From contig CBFIHP010000010.1 in the NCBI GenBank assembly GCA_965662355.1, forward strand, positions 1 to 64,000: a stretch of DNA of 64,000 nt. Reading direction: 5' to 3'. A model generated the notes under the pieces. That model ran no database searches and was not told where the DNA came from. It was given only the letters and a program-made list of their open reading frames with translations. This document shows, one piece after another, positions 17,958 to 27,721 of the stretch (the first letter of the stretch is position 1; each line of letters begins with the position of its first letter). This stretch comes from GCA-2683825 sp965662355 (GTDB lineage: Bacteria; Planctomycetota; UBA1135; GCA-002686595). A program made the translations under genes and the position numbers.

Positions 17958-18580
17958 ACTCGGGGGACCAGAGCGGGCTCGCTGCCAAGGAGAAGAGACT
18001 TCTGCTCCTGGCCTTCGCGATCACGACCCGCGACAAGGAGCTCCTGCACGAGCTCCGCACCACGGCTCCCGCCGGAGAGCCGGATCGTGAGTGGCGCGAA
18101 ACGCTGCTGCAGACCCATCTGTTCGCCGGTTTTCCGAGCGTCGTCGAGGCCCTGCGCGTTCTGTCCAGGATCGGCGGGCTCGGCAAACCGGCCTCCGAAG
18201 AAGAGGCCCACGAGGCGGATGACTTCGAACGCGGTCAAAAGCTCTTCAGTGCCGTCTATGGAAGCAATGAAGAGCTGGTGCGGCGTCAAATCGCCTCGGC
18301 CCATCCCCTCTTCGAGCGCTGGGTACTGGGTCATGCCTACGGCCGCGTTCTCTCCCGCGACGGGCTTGCGCCGCGCATGCGTGAGCTACTGGCCGTCACT
18401 TGCCTGTGCGCCCAGGGCCTCGAGCGCCAACTGGCCTCCCACGTACGCGGCGCGATCGCGTTGGGGGCTACGCGAAACGACGTAGAAGAAATTCTCACGT
18501 TGCTCGAGGGGCGCATCCCGGAAGACGCGCTGGCACGCGCACGCGTGGTCGTCCAGCGCTACGCAAACGGGGAACGCTAG
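17954..18580 (+). CDS. Carboxymuconolactone decarboxylase (AhpD-like) family protein
   Basis: The C-terminal half fits the CMD fold: MRELLAVTCLCAQGLERQLA followed by SHVRGAIALGATRNDVEEIL. The N-terminal half (residues ~12-75) looks like a second, more diverged CMD-type helical unit. The CxxC redox pair of AhpD is not present; only a CLC stretch occurs. Enzymatic function is therefore uncertain. It is translationally coupled to psd (4-bp overlap), which suggests co-expression but does not reveal its job. Confidence 0.75.
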   Translation: MNSGDQSGLAAKEKRLLLLAFAITTRDKELLHELRTTAPAGEPDREWRETLLQTHLFAGFPSVVEALRVLSRIGGLGKPASEEEAHEADDFERGQKLFSAVYGSNEELVRRQIASAHPLFERWVLGHAYGRVLSRDGLAPRMRELLAVTCLCAQGLERQLASHVRGAIALGATRNDVEEILTLLEGRIPEDALARARVVVQRYANGER

Positions 18581-18784
18581 CAAGCACTCGCCAGCTCCCC
18601 GTTCCGCCCGGGTAACAGTGGGGTCAAAAACGCGACGGTTCGCATCCTTGGGAACAAGCCCAACAAATCCGCTGCCCAACTTGGGCTGTCTCAAGACCAG
18701 CAGTTCTCAGTCCGACAACGAGAGACGTCCCCTGGAGCCATTCCAAAGCTCCTTCTCTCTCTTGCAGGAAATCAAGAGGACCGC

Positions 18785-21460
18785 ATGTCAGGACAAGACG
18801 ACGAACTACTTCAGGAATTCTTGGTCGAAAGCTACGAGAACCTCGATCGGCTCGACGGTGAATTCGTTGCTCTAGAAGACGAGCCCGGCTCGAAGGAAAT
18901 TCTTTCCAGCATCTTCCGCACGATCCACACGATCAAGGGCACCTGCGGATTCCTGGGATTCTCGCACCTCGGGGGCGTTACGCATGTGGGCGAGAACCTC
19001 CTGAGTGATCTTCGCGAGGGCCTCCTGTCGTACACCGACGAGATCGCAGACGGACTGCTGCGTCTGGTCGACGCCGTGCGCGAAATGCTGGCCCACATCG
19101 AGGCGAATGGAGCGGAAAAAGAGGACGAGTACCCCGACCTCGTGGCCTTGCTGAAGGCACTGCAGGAGAACCCGGCCCACGTGGCCCCCGAGCTCCACAA
19201 GGAAGCCGAAACACAGGCAGAGCCAGGCGAGACAATCGACAACCCCCAAGAAGAAGTCGAAGAAGCAGCGCCCTCCACCGGCGAGCAAACCGCCCCGCGC
19301 AGCAGCATCGCGGCAAGCAACATCCGCATCCAGGTAGAACAGCTCGACAAGCTGATGAACCTCGCCGGCGAACTGGTCCTGGCGCGCAATCAGATCCTGC
19401 AGATGGCCGTGAACTCTCAGAACAACACGATGTCCGAGACGGCCCAGCGCTTGAACATCATCACGAGCGAGCTGCAGGAGGGGATCATGAAGATCCGCAT
19501 GCAGCCCATCGGAACGCTGTGGAACAAGTTCCCGCGGGTCGTTCGGGATCTGGCCAAGCACTGCCACAAGCAGATTCGCCTCCAGATGGATGGCAAGAAC
19601 ACCGAGCTCGACAAGACGATCCTCGAGGCGGTCAAAGACCCTTTGACCCACTTGATTCGCAATGCTGTCGACCACGGCATCGAGCTGCCCGACACCCGTG
19701 AAGCGTCGGGCAAGCCCAAGGAAGGAACGTTGCTCGTGCGCGCCTTCCACGAAAGCGGCCAGGTCAACATAGAGATCATCGACGATGGCGCGGGTATCAA
19801 CCCGGGGAAGATCAAGAACAAGGCCATTCACAATGGCCTCATCTCGCAGGATCAAGCGGCCTCGATGACCGACCGCCAAGCCCTGCACTTGATTTTCCAC
19901 GCAGGCCTTTCGACGGCGGAAAAGGTCACCGACGTCTCCGGTAGAGGCGTCGGCATGGATGTCGTCAAGACGAACATCGAGCGCATCGGTGGCACGATCG
20001 AGGTCGCTAGCGAATTGGGCCTTGGAACCACGATCCGGATTCGCATCCCCTTGACCCTGGCCATCATCCCCGCCTTGATCGTGACGAGCGCTGGCGATCG
20101 CTACGCCATCCCCCAGGTCAGCCTCGTCGAGCTGGTGCGCCTGGACGGCGAAGAAGCCGTGCGGGGCATCGAGAACCTGCACGGGAGTCCCGTCTATCGC
20201 CTGCGCGGCGAACTGCTCCCCTTGGTCTTCCTCGATGAAGAGCTGGGAATGCAAGTGGAAGCCGCGAACGATTCCCTTCGTAACATCGTCGTCGTTCGCG
20301 CGGACGACCGTCAGTTCGGCCTCGTCGTCGACGATGTCAACGACACCGAGGAGATCGTCGTCAAGCCACTCGACAAGCAGATCAAAGATGTCACCGTCTA
20401 CGCGGGCACCACGATACTGGGCGACGGCAAGGTCGCTCTCATCGTAGACGTCATGGGCTTGGCCGAGCGCGCTTCTGTCATCACGGAAGAGCGCCATGAC
20501 ACGGGCCTCGGAGTCGACCTGGAGAACGGTCAATTGTCCGACGAGGCGGAGACCTATCTGATCTTCAGCGTTTGCGAGGACCACAGCGTTGCCGTGCCCC
20601 TGTCCGATGTAAGTCGCCTGGAAGAGTTCGACTCGACCAGTATCGAGCACATGCGCGAATTCGAGGTCGTTCAATACCGCGGTGAGATCATGCCCCTGGT
20701 TCGGGTGTCTTCCATCCTCGGCCTGCCCGAGGATGAGATGGACATGGTGCAAGTCATCGTTCACGTTCTGGACGGGCAAAGCGTCGGGTTGATCGTGCAA
20801 TCGATCACCGACATCACCGAGGTGCAAGATCCAATCACGCGCACATTCGGTGAAGGCACCCTCTCCAAGGCAATCGTCATCGACGATCGCGTCACCGAGC
20901 TTCTGGATGTCGCAACGATCGTGCAACGCGTCGTTTCCTCCTATGGTGCGCAGAAAAAGAAAGTCATCGACACCGAACACGAAGTCAACGACGACGACAT
21001 CAGCCAGCAGTTCTGCACGTTCTACGTCGGCGACCTGTTCTTCGGCGTGGACGTCATGCATGTGCAAGAGGTACTGCGCTACCAGAAGATGACCCAGGTG
21101 CCGTTGACCTCGGACATCGTCCACGGGTTGATCAACCTCCGCGGCCAAACGGTCACGGCCCTGGACATCCGCAGTCGCTTGCACCTACCAGCCCGCCCCG
21201 CGATCACGGACGAATCCGATGAAAGCCAGCTGCCCATGAATGTCGTCCTGCGGTCGGCTGATGGTGTGGTCAGCGTACTCGTCGATCGCATCGGCGATGT
21301 ACTCAAAGTCGACTCCGCTCAACGCGGAAAGATGCCGGCCACCGTGGAGTCGCATATCCGCGAAGTGATCAAGGATGTCTACAAGCTCCCGAATGCCCTG
21401 CTTCTAGCCCTTGATATCGAACAACTCGTCGCCGTAGACAACCATGCGATGGCTGCTTAG
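18785..21460 (+). CDS. Chemotaxis-type histidine kinase CheA fused to extra CheW domains
   Basis: Order of parts (891 residues): P1/HPt 1-105 with the phospho-acceptor His48 in FRTIHTIKGTCGFLGF; acidic linker 106-178; P3 dimerization helices 180-235; P4 ATPase 240-425 with HLIRNAVDHGIE, DDGAGINP and GRGVGMDVVKTNIERIGG; P5 CheW-like 425-565; a second CheW-like domain ~588-720; and a third, more canonical CheW ~740-885. No clear CheY-docking P2 or receiver domain is visible. The ATG is preceded by AAGAGG. It lies 20 bp before the receptor gene. Three CheW-type modules in one chain would let it bind the receptor without a separate CheW. No CheY, CheR, CheB or free CheW gene is in the window, so the output is unknown. 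Confidence 0.93.
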   Translation: MSGQDDELLQEFLVESYENLDRLDGEFVALEDEPGSKEILSSIFRTIHTIKGTCGFLGFSHLGGVTHVGENLLSDLREGLLSYTDEIADGLLRLVDAVREMLAHIEANGAEKEDEYPDLVALLKALQENPAHVAPELHKEAETQAEPGETIDNPQEEVEEAAPSTGEQTAPRSSIAASNIRIQVEQLDKLMNLAGELVLARNQILQMAVNSQNNTMSETAQRLNIITSELQEGIMKIRMQPIGTLWNKFPRVVRDLAKHCHKQIRLQMDGKNTELDKTILEAVKDPLTHLIRNAVDHGIELPDTREASGKPKEGTLLVRAFHESGQVNIEIIDDGAGINPGKIKNKAIHNGLISQDQAASMTDRQALHLIFHAGLSTAEKVTDVSGRGVGMDVVKTNIERIGGTIEVASELGLGTTIRIRIPLTLAIIPALIVTSAGDRYAIPQVSLVELVRLDGEEAVRGIENLHGSPVYRLRGELLPLVFLDEELGMQVEAANDSLRNIVVVRADDRQFGLVVDDVNDTEEIVVKPLDKQIKDVTVYAGTTILGDGKVALIVDVMGLAERASVITEERHDTGLGVDLENGQLSDEAETYLIFSVCEDHSVAVPLSDVSRLEEFDSTSIEHMREFEVVQYRGEIMPLVRVSSILGLPEDEMDMVQVIVHVLDGQSVGLIVQSITDITEVQDPITRTFGEGTLSKAIVIDDRVTELLDVATIVQRVVSSYGAQKKKVIDTEHEVNDDDISQQFCTFYVGDLFFGVDVMHVQEVLRYQKMTQVPLTSDIVHGLINLRGQTVTALDIRSRLHLPARPAITDESDESQLPMNVVLRSADGVVSVLVDRIGDVLKVDSAQRGKMPATVESHIREVIKDVYKLPNALLLALDIEQLVAVDNHAMAA

Positions 21461-21480
21461 CCGCGCTACCCAACTTTTCC

Positions 21481-24318
21481 ATGACTAACACAGCCCACGC
21501 AACGTTGTATGACCGTGTCGGTGGCATCGAAGCCATTTCGACACTTGTCGATGCCTTCTACCGGAAGGTACTCGCCGACGACGACTTGAAGCACTTCTTC
21601 GAAGGCGTCGACATGGTTCGCCTTCGCGACAACCAGATGAACTTCTTCGCCCAAACCATGGGCGGCCCACAAAAGTACACAGGGCGCGCGATGGAAGCGT
21701 CGCACCGGCGCTTCTCGATTACGCAGCACCATTTCGACCTGGTTGCTGAACACCTTGTTTCCACTCTTACCGACCTCAATGTCGGCACGGAGGAGATCGC
21801 ACAAATCGTGGCTGCGGTAGCTCCCCTCGCCGAGGAAATCGTCAACACCACTATGAGCTCCACCGCAGAATCTTCTCACCTCAAAGACAACGCCGCCGGC
21901 CTATACTCGATGCTCGAGAATGCGCCGGTCAACATCATGTGCACGGATCTGGACTTCCACATCCAGTACGCGAACCAGGCCTCCGTCAAGACCTTGAAGT
22001 CGCTCGAGCACCTCTTGCCGGTGAAGGTCGCCGACTTGGTCGGAACGAACATCGATGTGTTCCACAAAAACCCCGCCATGCAACGCCGGCTGCTCGCGGA
22101 CCCCTCGAACCTTCCGCACAAGGCCATCATCCAGGTGGGCGACGAGAAGCTCGACCTGCTGGTCACCGCCATGATGGGAGCCAACGGGGAATACCTGGGC
22201 CCCATGGTCACCTGGGAGGTCGTGACTGAGAAGCTGAAGAAGGACAACGAGATCGCGCGTGTCAACTCCATGATGGAGAACGCTCCGATCAACATCATGT
22301 GCGCGGACTTGGATTGTATTGTCCAGTACGCAAACGTTGCTTCCGTCGAAACCCTGAAGACGCTCGAGCATCTCTTGCCCATAAAGGTCGCCGACCTGGT
22401 CGGCACGAACATCGATGTGTTCCACAAGAATCCCGCCATGCAACGGCGCTTGCTTGCGGATCCCTCGAACCTGCCTCACAAAGCCATCATCGAGGTAGGC
22501 GACGAGAAACTCGACCTGCTCGTCACGGCCATGCTGGCAGCCGATGGGAGCTACATGGGCCCCATGGTCACCTGGGAAGTCGTGACCGAGAAGGTCAAGA
22601 AGGACAACGAGATCGCGCGCGTCAACTCCATGATGGAGAACGCTCCGATCAACATCATGTGCGCGGACTTGGACCTTCACGTCCAGTACCTGAACAAGGC
22701 CTCGGTCGATACCCTGAAAACGCTCGAGCACATCTTGCCGGTGAAGGCCGCCGACATGGTCGGCACGAACATCGATGTGTTCCACAAGAACCCCGCCATG
22801 CAGCGGCGCCTGCTCGCGGACCCCTCGAATCTGCCCCACAAGGCCATCATCGCGGTAGGCGACGAGAAGCTCGACCTGCTGGTCACCGCCATGCTGGGAG
22901 CCGATGGGAGCTACATGGGCCCCATGGTCACCTGGGAAGTCGTGACCGAGAAGGTCAAGAAGGACAACGAGATCGCACGGATCAACTCCATGATGGAGAA
23001 CGCTCCGATCAACATCATGTGCGCGGACAAGGACGGCACGGTCCAGTACATGAACCCGAAGTCGACGGAAACTCTGAAGACGTTGCAGCATCTCCTGCCC
23101 ACGCAGGTCAGCAACATTGTCGGTGGCTCCTTCGACATCTTCCACAAGAACCCCTCGCACCAGCAGGGCCTCGTGAAGACGGACTCGGCCTTGCCCATGT
23201 CATCACACATCACGGTCGGCGAGGAAACCCTGGACCTGCTCGTTTCCGCCATGTACGGCGCCGGAGGCGAATACATAGGTCCGATGGTGACCTGGGAAGT
23301 GATCACCTCCAGGCTCAAGCAGGAAAAAGAGCTCGTGAATGCTCAGGAGCGTGAACGCGAGAACGCCCAGGAGCTGTCCGACAAAGTCGAGTCGATGCTG
23401 GCGATCGTGCGCCTCGCCGCGGAGGGTGACTTGACCCAGGAAGTCCCGGTCAGTGGCAGCGACGCCATCGGCCAGATGGGCGAGGGCCTCGACCAGTTCC
23501 TCAAGCAGCTGCGCGGCAACATCGAAGCCATCGCAAACAACGCCCAAACCCTCGCTGGCTCGGCGGAAGAGCTGACTGCCGTCAGCGTGCAAATGGCCGC
23601 CAACAGCGAGCAAACGACTTCCCAGGCGCAGGTTGTCTCGGAAGTTTCGCGCAACGTCAGCGAGAACGTTCAAACCGTCGCTACCGGTACCGAGGAGATG
23701 TCCGCGAGTATTCGCGAGATCTCGCTCAGCGCCAACAAGGCAGCCCAGGTCGCCCTCGAAGGCGTGCAGGTGGCGGACGAGACGAACGTTGCGGTCGGCA
23801 AGCTAGGAGAAAGTAGCGCCGAGATCGGTCAGGTGATCAAGGTCATCACCTCGATCGCTCAGCAAACGAACCTGCTGGCCCTGAACGCGACCATCGAAGC
23901 CGCCCGCGCCGGTGATGCCGGCAAGGGGTTCGCGGTCGTCGCCAACGAGGTCAAGGAACTGGCCAAGGAAACCGCCAAGGCGACCGAGGACATCAGCAGC
24001 AAGATCGAAGCGATCCAGGGCGATACCCGTGATTCCGTCACGGCGATCGGTCGGATCAGCAAGATCATTGCGAATATCAACGAGACCCAGGGCACGATCG
24101 CCAGCGCGGTCGAGGAGCAAACGGCCACCACGAACGAGATCGCGGTGAACGTCTCCCACGCCAACTCGGGTGCAAACCAGATCGTCGACAACATCTCGGG
24201 CGTCGCCAAGGCAGCGGAGGACACCTCGCGTGGAGCGAACGATGTCCAGGGCTCGGCGGGCAGCCTCTCCGAAATGGCAGCGGAACTTTCGAAGCTCGTC
24301 TCGACCTTCAAGTTCTAG
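21481..24318 (+). CDS. Soluble haem-globin/PAS chemoreceptor (truncated hemoglobin - PAS x4 - HAMP-like - MCP)
   Basis: Residues 1-125 are a group-I truncated (2/2) hemoglobin resembling mycobacterial GlbN: TLYDRVGGIEAI, FYRKVLAD (Tyr27 at B10), a Gln52-containing E helix, GGPQKYTGRAMEASHRRF with proximal His75, then HHFDLVAEHLVSTL. Four tandem 120-residue PAS repeats follow (143-622), each with NAP(V/I)NIMC, FHKNP and GPMVTWEV. A HAMP-like stretch (~645-695) and an MCP domain with the hairpin QQTNLLALNATIEAARAGDA (~791-815) complete it. No signal peptide or membrane span is seen, so it should be cytoplasmic. The partner is the CheA 20 bp upstream. It probably senses O2, NO or redox state; the ligand is inferred. 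A rho-independent terminator follows. Confidence 0.93.
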   Translation: MTNTAHATLYDRVGGIEAISTLVDAFYRKVLADDDLKHFFEGVDMVRLRDNQMNFFAQTMGGPQKYTGRAMEASHRRFSITQHHFDLVAEHLVSTLTDLNVGTEEIAQIVAAVAPLAEEIVNTTMSSTAESSHLKDNAAGLYSMLENAPVNIMCTDLDFHIQYANQASVKTLKSLEHLLPVKVADLVGTNIDVFHKNPAMQRRLLADPSNLPHKAIIQVGDEKLDLLVTAMMGANGEYLGPMVTWEVVTEKLKKDNEIARVNSMMENAPINIMCADLDCIVQYANVASVETLKTLEHLLPIKVADLVGTNIDVFHKNPAMQRRLLADPSNLPHKAIIEVGDEKLDLLVTAMLAADGSYMGPMVTWEVVTEKVKKDNEIARVNSMMENAPINIMCADLDLHVQYLNKASVDTLKTLEHILPVKAADMVGTNIDVFHKNPAMQRRLLADPSNLPHKAIIAVGDEKLDLLVTAMLGADGSYMGPMVTWEVVTEKVKKDNEIARINSMMENAPINIMCADKDGTVQYMNPKSTETLKTLQHLLPTQVSNIVGGSFDIFHKNPSHQQGLVKTDSALPMSSHITVGEETLDLLVSAMYGAGGEYIGPMVTWEVITSRLKQEKELVNAQERERENAQELSDKVESMLAIVRLAAEGDLTQEVPVSGSDAIGQMGEGLDQFLKQLRGNIEAIANNAQTLAGSAEELTAVSVQMAANSEQTTSQAQVVSEVSRNVSENVQTVATGTEEMSASIREISLSANKAAQVALEGVQVADETNVAVGKLGESSAEIGQVIKVITSIAQQTNLLALNATIEAARAGDAGKGFAVVANEVKELAKETAKATEDISSKIEAIQGDTRDSVTAIGRISKIIANINETQGTIASAVEEQTATTNEIAVNVSHANSGANQIVDNISGVAKAAEDTSRGANDVQGSAGSLSEMAAELSKLVSTFKF
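21907..23346 (+). repeat. Four 360-bp tandem repeats encoding PAS domains
   Basis: Units begin at 21907, 22267, 22627 and 22987. Units 1-3 are nearly identical in DNA over long stretches, for example TCCATGATGGAGAACGCTCC at 22267, 22627 and 22987. Unit 4 diverges in its middle (GGSFDIFHKNPSHQQ). This indicates recent duplication or ongoing homogenization within the receptor gene. Confidence 0.95.
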
Positions 24319-24337
24319 GACGATAGATCCCACGGAC

Positions 24338-24371
24338 GCCCTGCCCCGACTTGTCGGGGCAGGGCGTTTTT
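24338..24371 (+). terminator. Rho-independent terminator of the cheA-receptor operon
   Basis: A 12-bp perfect stem GCCCTGCCCCGA / TCGGGGCAGGGC with a 4-nt loop is followed by GTTTTTCG. It lies 20 nt after the receptor stop codon. Confidence 0.92.
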
Positions 24372-24381
24372 CGTTTCCCAG

Positions 24382-27300
24382 TCATCGAGATCCAGCGAGC
24401 TCGACCCGCAACAGGCGTACGGGTTCAAACGATCTGATCTCGATCAGGAGGGCGTGCGGGTCCGGGTCCAGGACCTTGGTGTTGACCAGCTCTTGGCCAT
24501 CGAGAAGCACCTCCAGGCGCCCGACCCGGCGGTTGCCACGAATCGTGATGCGGTGCGTTCCTCCGGCCTCGAGCAAGCGTGCTTCCCGCTGGCCTTTCCC
24601 GGCGCGTAGACGCTTCATGAACTGCTGGGAAGCCTCCGCGCCGACGAGCAAACGCGCATCGTGACGCTTGCCCGGTAGGCCCGGCCCGGCGAAAGCGACT
24701 TGAAAGCCGGCGACGCTGACCCAGAACAACTGGGGCGGTCCGGAGGAAGCCAACTGCTCGACGACAAGCTCGAGCTCGAACGTGGGATCCGCGAGGTAGG
24801 GTGGGCGCAGAACGAGGCGCGGCCCCCCCTTTTGCAGGAGCTCACTCCACGATCCGACGTCCTCTTCGAGCACGACCCCCACGTTGTCGAAAGCCCAATC
24901 CCCGTACTCCCAGGCCCCGGCGCTCGACTCCTGCATGTCGAAGATCATCCGCACCTTGTCCCGGGTCGGAAAATGGAACGAGGTAGCGGCGAACTGCTGC
25001 TCGAAAAGATCCTCGGCCGAGAGCGCCGCGGGATTCTCGAGCGATCCACGCAGCTCGATCAAGTCGGCCCGCCGGTGACGCACGAGGGCGACGTCGTTGT
25101 AGTCCCGCAGCAGTTCGTTGATCAGTGCCACGACTTGCTTGGGACTGTGCTCCTGACGACGCGTGTCAAAGACGATGTCGATTCTACGCTGTGCCTCGAA
25201 CTCGTGGGCCGCGGCGCGAAGCTGCTCGCTCTCTTCCGCATCGGCGAGCCGCCCGGACAGGGAGAAGAAGAGGTCCAGCCCGACCCCATCCTCGGGTACG
25301 GGTCCGGAGTTCATGGCCTGCGAAGCCGCGGGAAAGCGTCCGTCGTGAAAGCGGAAGAGGGAGAGCATCAGACGCAACTCCGGCTCGAGCCCCGCGGGGT
25401 CGGCGAAGTTCGCGAAGCGCTCCAGCTGCGAGCCTGGAAGTGTGCGCAGGTCCTGGCGCCCCGAGAGTCCCCCACCTTGAATGTGAAAGCCAGCGCCGAG
25501 GGGATCAAGCCCGGCCTGAATGCGCACGTTCGGCACATCGACCTTGCCGACGAGGAAGGACACGGTTTGACCGTCCAGGGCGAGAATGCGTTGCGAGACC
25601 AGCTCCAGGAGCTGGCTCAAGAGACGAGCCTCTTCACGCCCCACCGCAAAGCGACGCAGGAGTTCGGCACGCCAGGCACTGCCGTAGGCCCGCGGTTCCT
25701 TGTTCAGGTCCGACGTGGCCTCGGTCCAGAGTTCGAGGGCCTTTTCATAGCCACGATCCTTCAGGTAGGACCCGGCCAGGCGTTCGGTGTCATCGAAGGT
25801 GCGCCGCGCATCCAGCTCGAGCAGGCGCACTTCTTCCTCGCGCATGAAGCGCGCCCGTCGTGCGAGAACCCTCAAAGCGGTCTTTGGAAGACCGTCCGGC
25901 ATGCGCCCGCGGTTCAATCCGCGATCAAAGAGTTCGGCTTCGAAATCCTCTTCGAGCTGCACACTGGCCTCGATGCGCGGAGGGGCGGCCTGCAACTTGG
26001 TCTCGAGCGTATCCGCGCGGGTTTCCACGAAAGCTTTCAGGTTGCGATCGACAACCACCCACAGGTCCGTCAGGCGCTGGCGCTCGAGCTCGAAGGGGAT
26101 ACGGACGGGAGAGACGAGCTGATCGACGAGCTCTTCCGGGAGCTGGAAGTCGGCGAACCCCGCTGCCTCGAGCACTTCGTCCGGCGATCCGAACTGGATC
26201 ACTTCGAAGGCCTTGCGCCAATCCTGGCGTTGCTCGGCGAGATCGCGGGCAGAGAGGATCGTACGCTCGACATGGGCGGAGATCTTGGCCTCAAGATCGT
26301 GTTTCACCGCATCGGTCGCCGAACGCAACTCGCCGACGAGTTGGCCGCGCCAGAGAGCTATGTCCACGCCGTTCGCGAGGAGTTCCGCGGACGGAAAGCC
26401 CGTTTCTTCCAGGAGCCTTCTCTCGAGCTCGACTTCGAGAAGCTCCCATGCACCGGCGAGATTGCGGCTGCGAATACTCATCGTCATCTCGCGCGGCATT
26501 TCGTCGCGAACCCGCCGGACCGAGCGACGCAGATGGTCGACAAGAACGTTTTTGACCTCGTCCGCACGCGATCGATACTCGTCGGGGAGATCGTCCAGCA
26601 CGTCGGAATAGGCTGCGAAGAGATCAGCCGGCAAGGAATCGGTTTCCGCGCGAACCACCAACTCTTCCAGCGGCGTGTAGGGAGCGAGGACGCCCGCCAC
26701 CACGGCATCTTCGGGTTCGGACGTGCTGAAGCTCCGATAAAGGAACAACGCGGCCAACCCCACGACGACCAGGGCGATACCGATCGCCGCGGCCTGTGTA
26801 TGCCCTCCGTCGTAGCGACTCTGCACCGGGTCGAGGGCTCGCCGACTGATCTTAGGAGAGCGTCGTTCGCGCACACGCTCGAGGTCCAACAGCAACTCGC
26901 GTGGCACTTGATAGCGCCCCTCGGGATCGCGCGTGAGGCACTTTCGAAGCACCAACGTCAAGCGTTTCGAAAGCGTGGGTTCCAGCTCGAGTGGATCGGG
27001 GATGCGACCGTAGAGCACGCCCGAGAGAATCTCGGCGGTGCTGTCACCGGAAAAAGGTGGGCGACCGCAAACGGTGGCGAAGAGCGTCGCGCCGAAGGAC
27101 CAGATGTCGCTACGAACGTCGGCACCGGTCGGGTCGACGGCCTGCTCGGGACTGATGTAGTGCGGCGTCCCCAGGGTCCCACCCTGGCCGGTGATCGAAG
27201 GGTCCGTATCGGCAAAGGCCAAACCGAGATCGGCGATCCGGGCTCCCCCGCGGCCGTCGATGAGGATGTTGGCCGGCTTGATGTCGCGGTGGACGACTCC

Positions 27301-27717
27301 GTGTTCGAAGAGGTGTTCGAGGGCCTCGCACAAGGGGATGAAGAGACGCAGGGCCTCGCGTTCTTTCAGACGCCCTTCCTGACGCAGGCGCAGATGGAGC
27401 GAGGGCCCGTCGACGTATTCCATCGCAAACCAAAAACGCCCGTCCACATCGCCCAAGTCGACCGCGGAGACGAGATTGGGATGGGCCAGGCGTGCCGTGG
27501 TCCGCGCCTCGCGTTGCATCCGGCGGACGAGTCTCGGATTGTCCTTGAGGTGGGCGTGCAGGACCTTTAGCGCGACTTCGCGGTCGACGGCGGTCTGGCG
27601 GGCCCGATACACGACCCCCGCGGCGCCACGACCGATCACTTCGGACAGCTCATAGCCGGCGATTTCGGGACGGTGATCATCCCGAAAACTGCGGGCCGGA
27701 CGCGAAGGACTGGACAT
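24382..27717 (-). CDS. Transmembrane Ser/Thr protein kinase with large extracytoplasmic region
   Basis: Residues 20-285 form a Hanks-type kinase: glycine loop IGRGAAGVVY, Lys51 in VALKVL, HRDIKPANIL (Asp145), DLG at 163-165 in place of the usual DFG, and TPHYISPEQA. A single membrane helix follows at ~308-327. About 780 residues then lie outside the cytoplasm; they are mostly charged and helical. The last ~170 resemble a LamG-like or DUF1080-like beta-sandwich (FELELVVEQL, LEVLLDGQELVNTKVLDPDP). This kinase-TM-sensor plan is common in planctomycetes. The start is 4 bp after the stop of an FHA-containing activator gene, so the pair is probably one operon and the FHA protein a likely partner. 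Confidence 0.9.
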   Translation of the reverse strand: MSSPSRPARSFRDDHRPEIAGYELSEVIGRGAAGVVYRARQTAVDREVALKVLHAHLKDNPRLVRRMQREARTTARLAHPNLVSAVDLGDVDGRFWFAMEYVDGPSLHLRLRQEGRLKEREALRLFIPLCEALEHLFEHGVVHRDIKPANILIDGRGGARIADLGLAFADTDPSITGQGGTLGTPHYISPEQAVDPTGADVRSDIWSFGATLFATVCGRPPFSGDSTAEILSGVLYGRIPDPLELEPTLSKRLTLVLRKCLTRDPEGRYQVPRELLLDLERVRERRSPKISRRALDPVQSRYDGGHTQAAAIGIALVVVGLAALFLYRSFSTSEPEDAVVAGVLAPYTPLEELVVRAETDSLPADLFAAYSDVLDDLPDEYRSRADEVKNVLVDHLRRSVRRVRDEMPREMTMSIRSRNLAGAWELLEVELERRLLEETGFPSAELLANGVDIALWRGQLVGELRSATDAVKHDLEAKISAHVERTILSARDLAEQRQDWRKAFEVIQFGSPDEVLEAAGFADFQLPEELVDQLVSPVRIPFELERQRLTDLWVVVDRNLKAFVETRADTLETKLQAAPPRIEASVQLEEDFEAELFDRGLNRGRMPDGLPKTALRVLARRARFMREEEVRLLELDARRTFDDTERLAGSYLKDRGYEKALELWTEATSDLNKEPRAYGSAWRAELLRRFAVGREEARLLSQLLELVSQRILALDGQTVSFLVGKVDVPNVRIQAGLDPLGAGFHIQGGGLSGRQDLRTLPGSQLERFANFADPAGLEPELRLMLSLFRFHDGRFPAASQAMNSGPVPEDGVGLDLFFSLSGRLADAEESEQLRAAAHEFEAQRRIDIVFDTRRQEHSPKQVVALINELLRDYNDVALVRHRRADLIELRGSLENPAALSAEDLFEQQFAATSFHFPTRDKVRMIFDMQESSAGAWEYGDWAFDNVGVVLEEDVGSWSELLQKGGPRLVLRPPYLADPTFELELVVEQLASSGPPQLFWVSVAGFQVAFAGPGLPGKRHDARLLVGAEASQQFMKRLRAGKGQREARLLEAGGTHRITIRGNRRVGRLEVLLDGQELVNTKVLDPDPHALLIEIRSFEPVRLLRVELAGSR

Positions 27718-27721
27718 GCTT

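Noticed and set aside
18581..18784. tRNA or small RNA upstream of cheA
   Set aside because: No tRNA-like T-arm or cloverleaf was found; only a short GCCCAA/TTGGGC palindrome near 18680.
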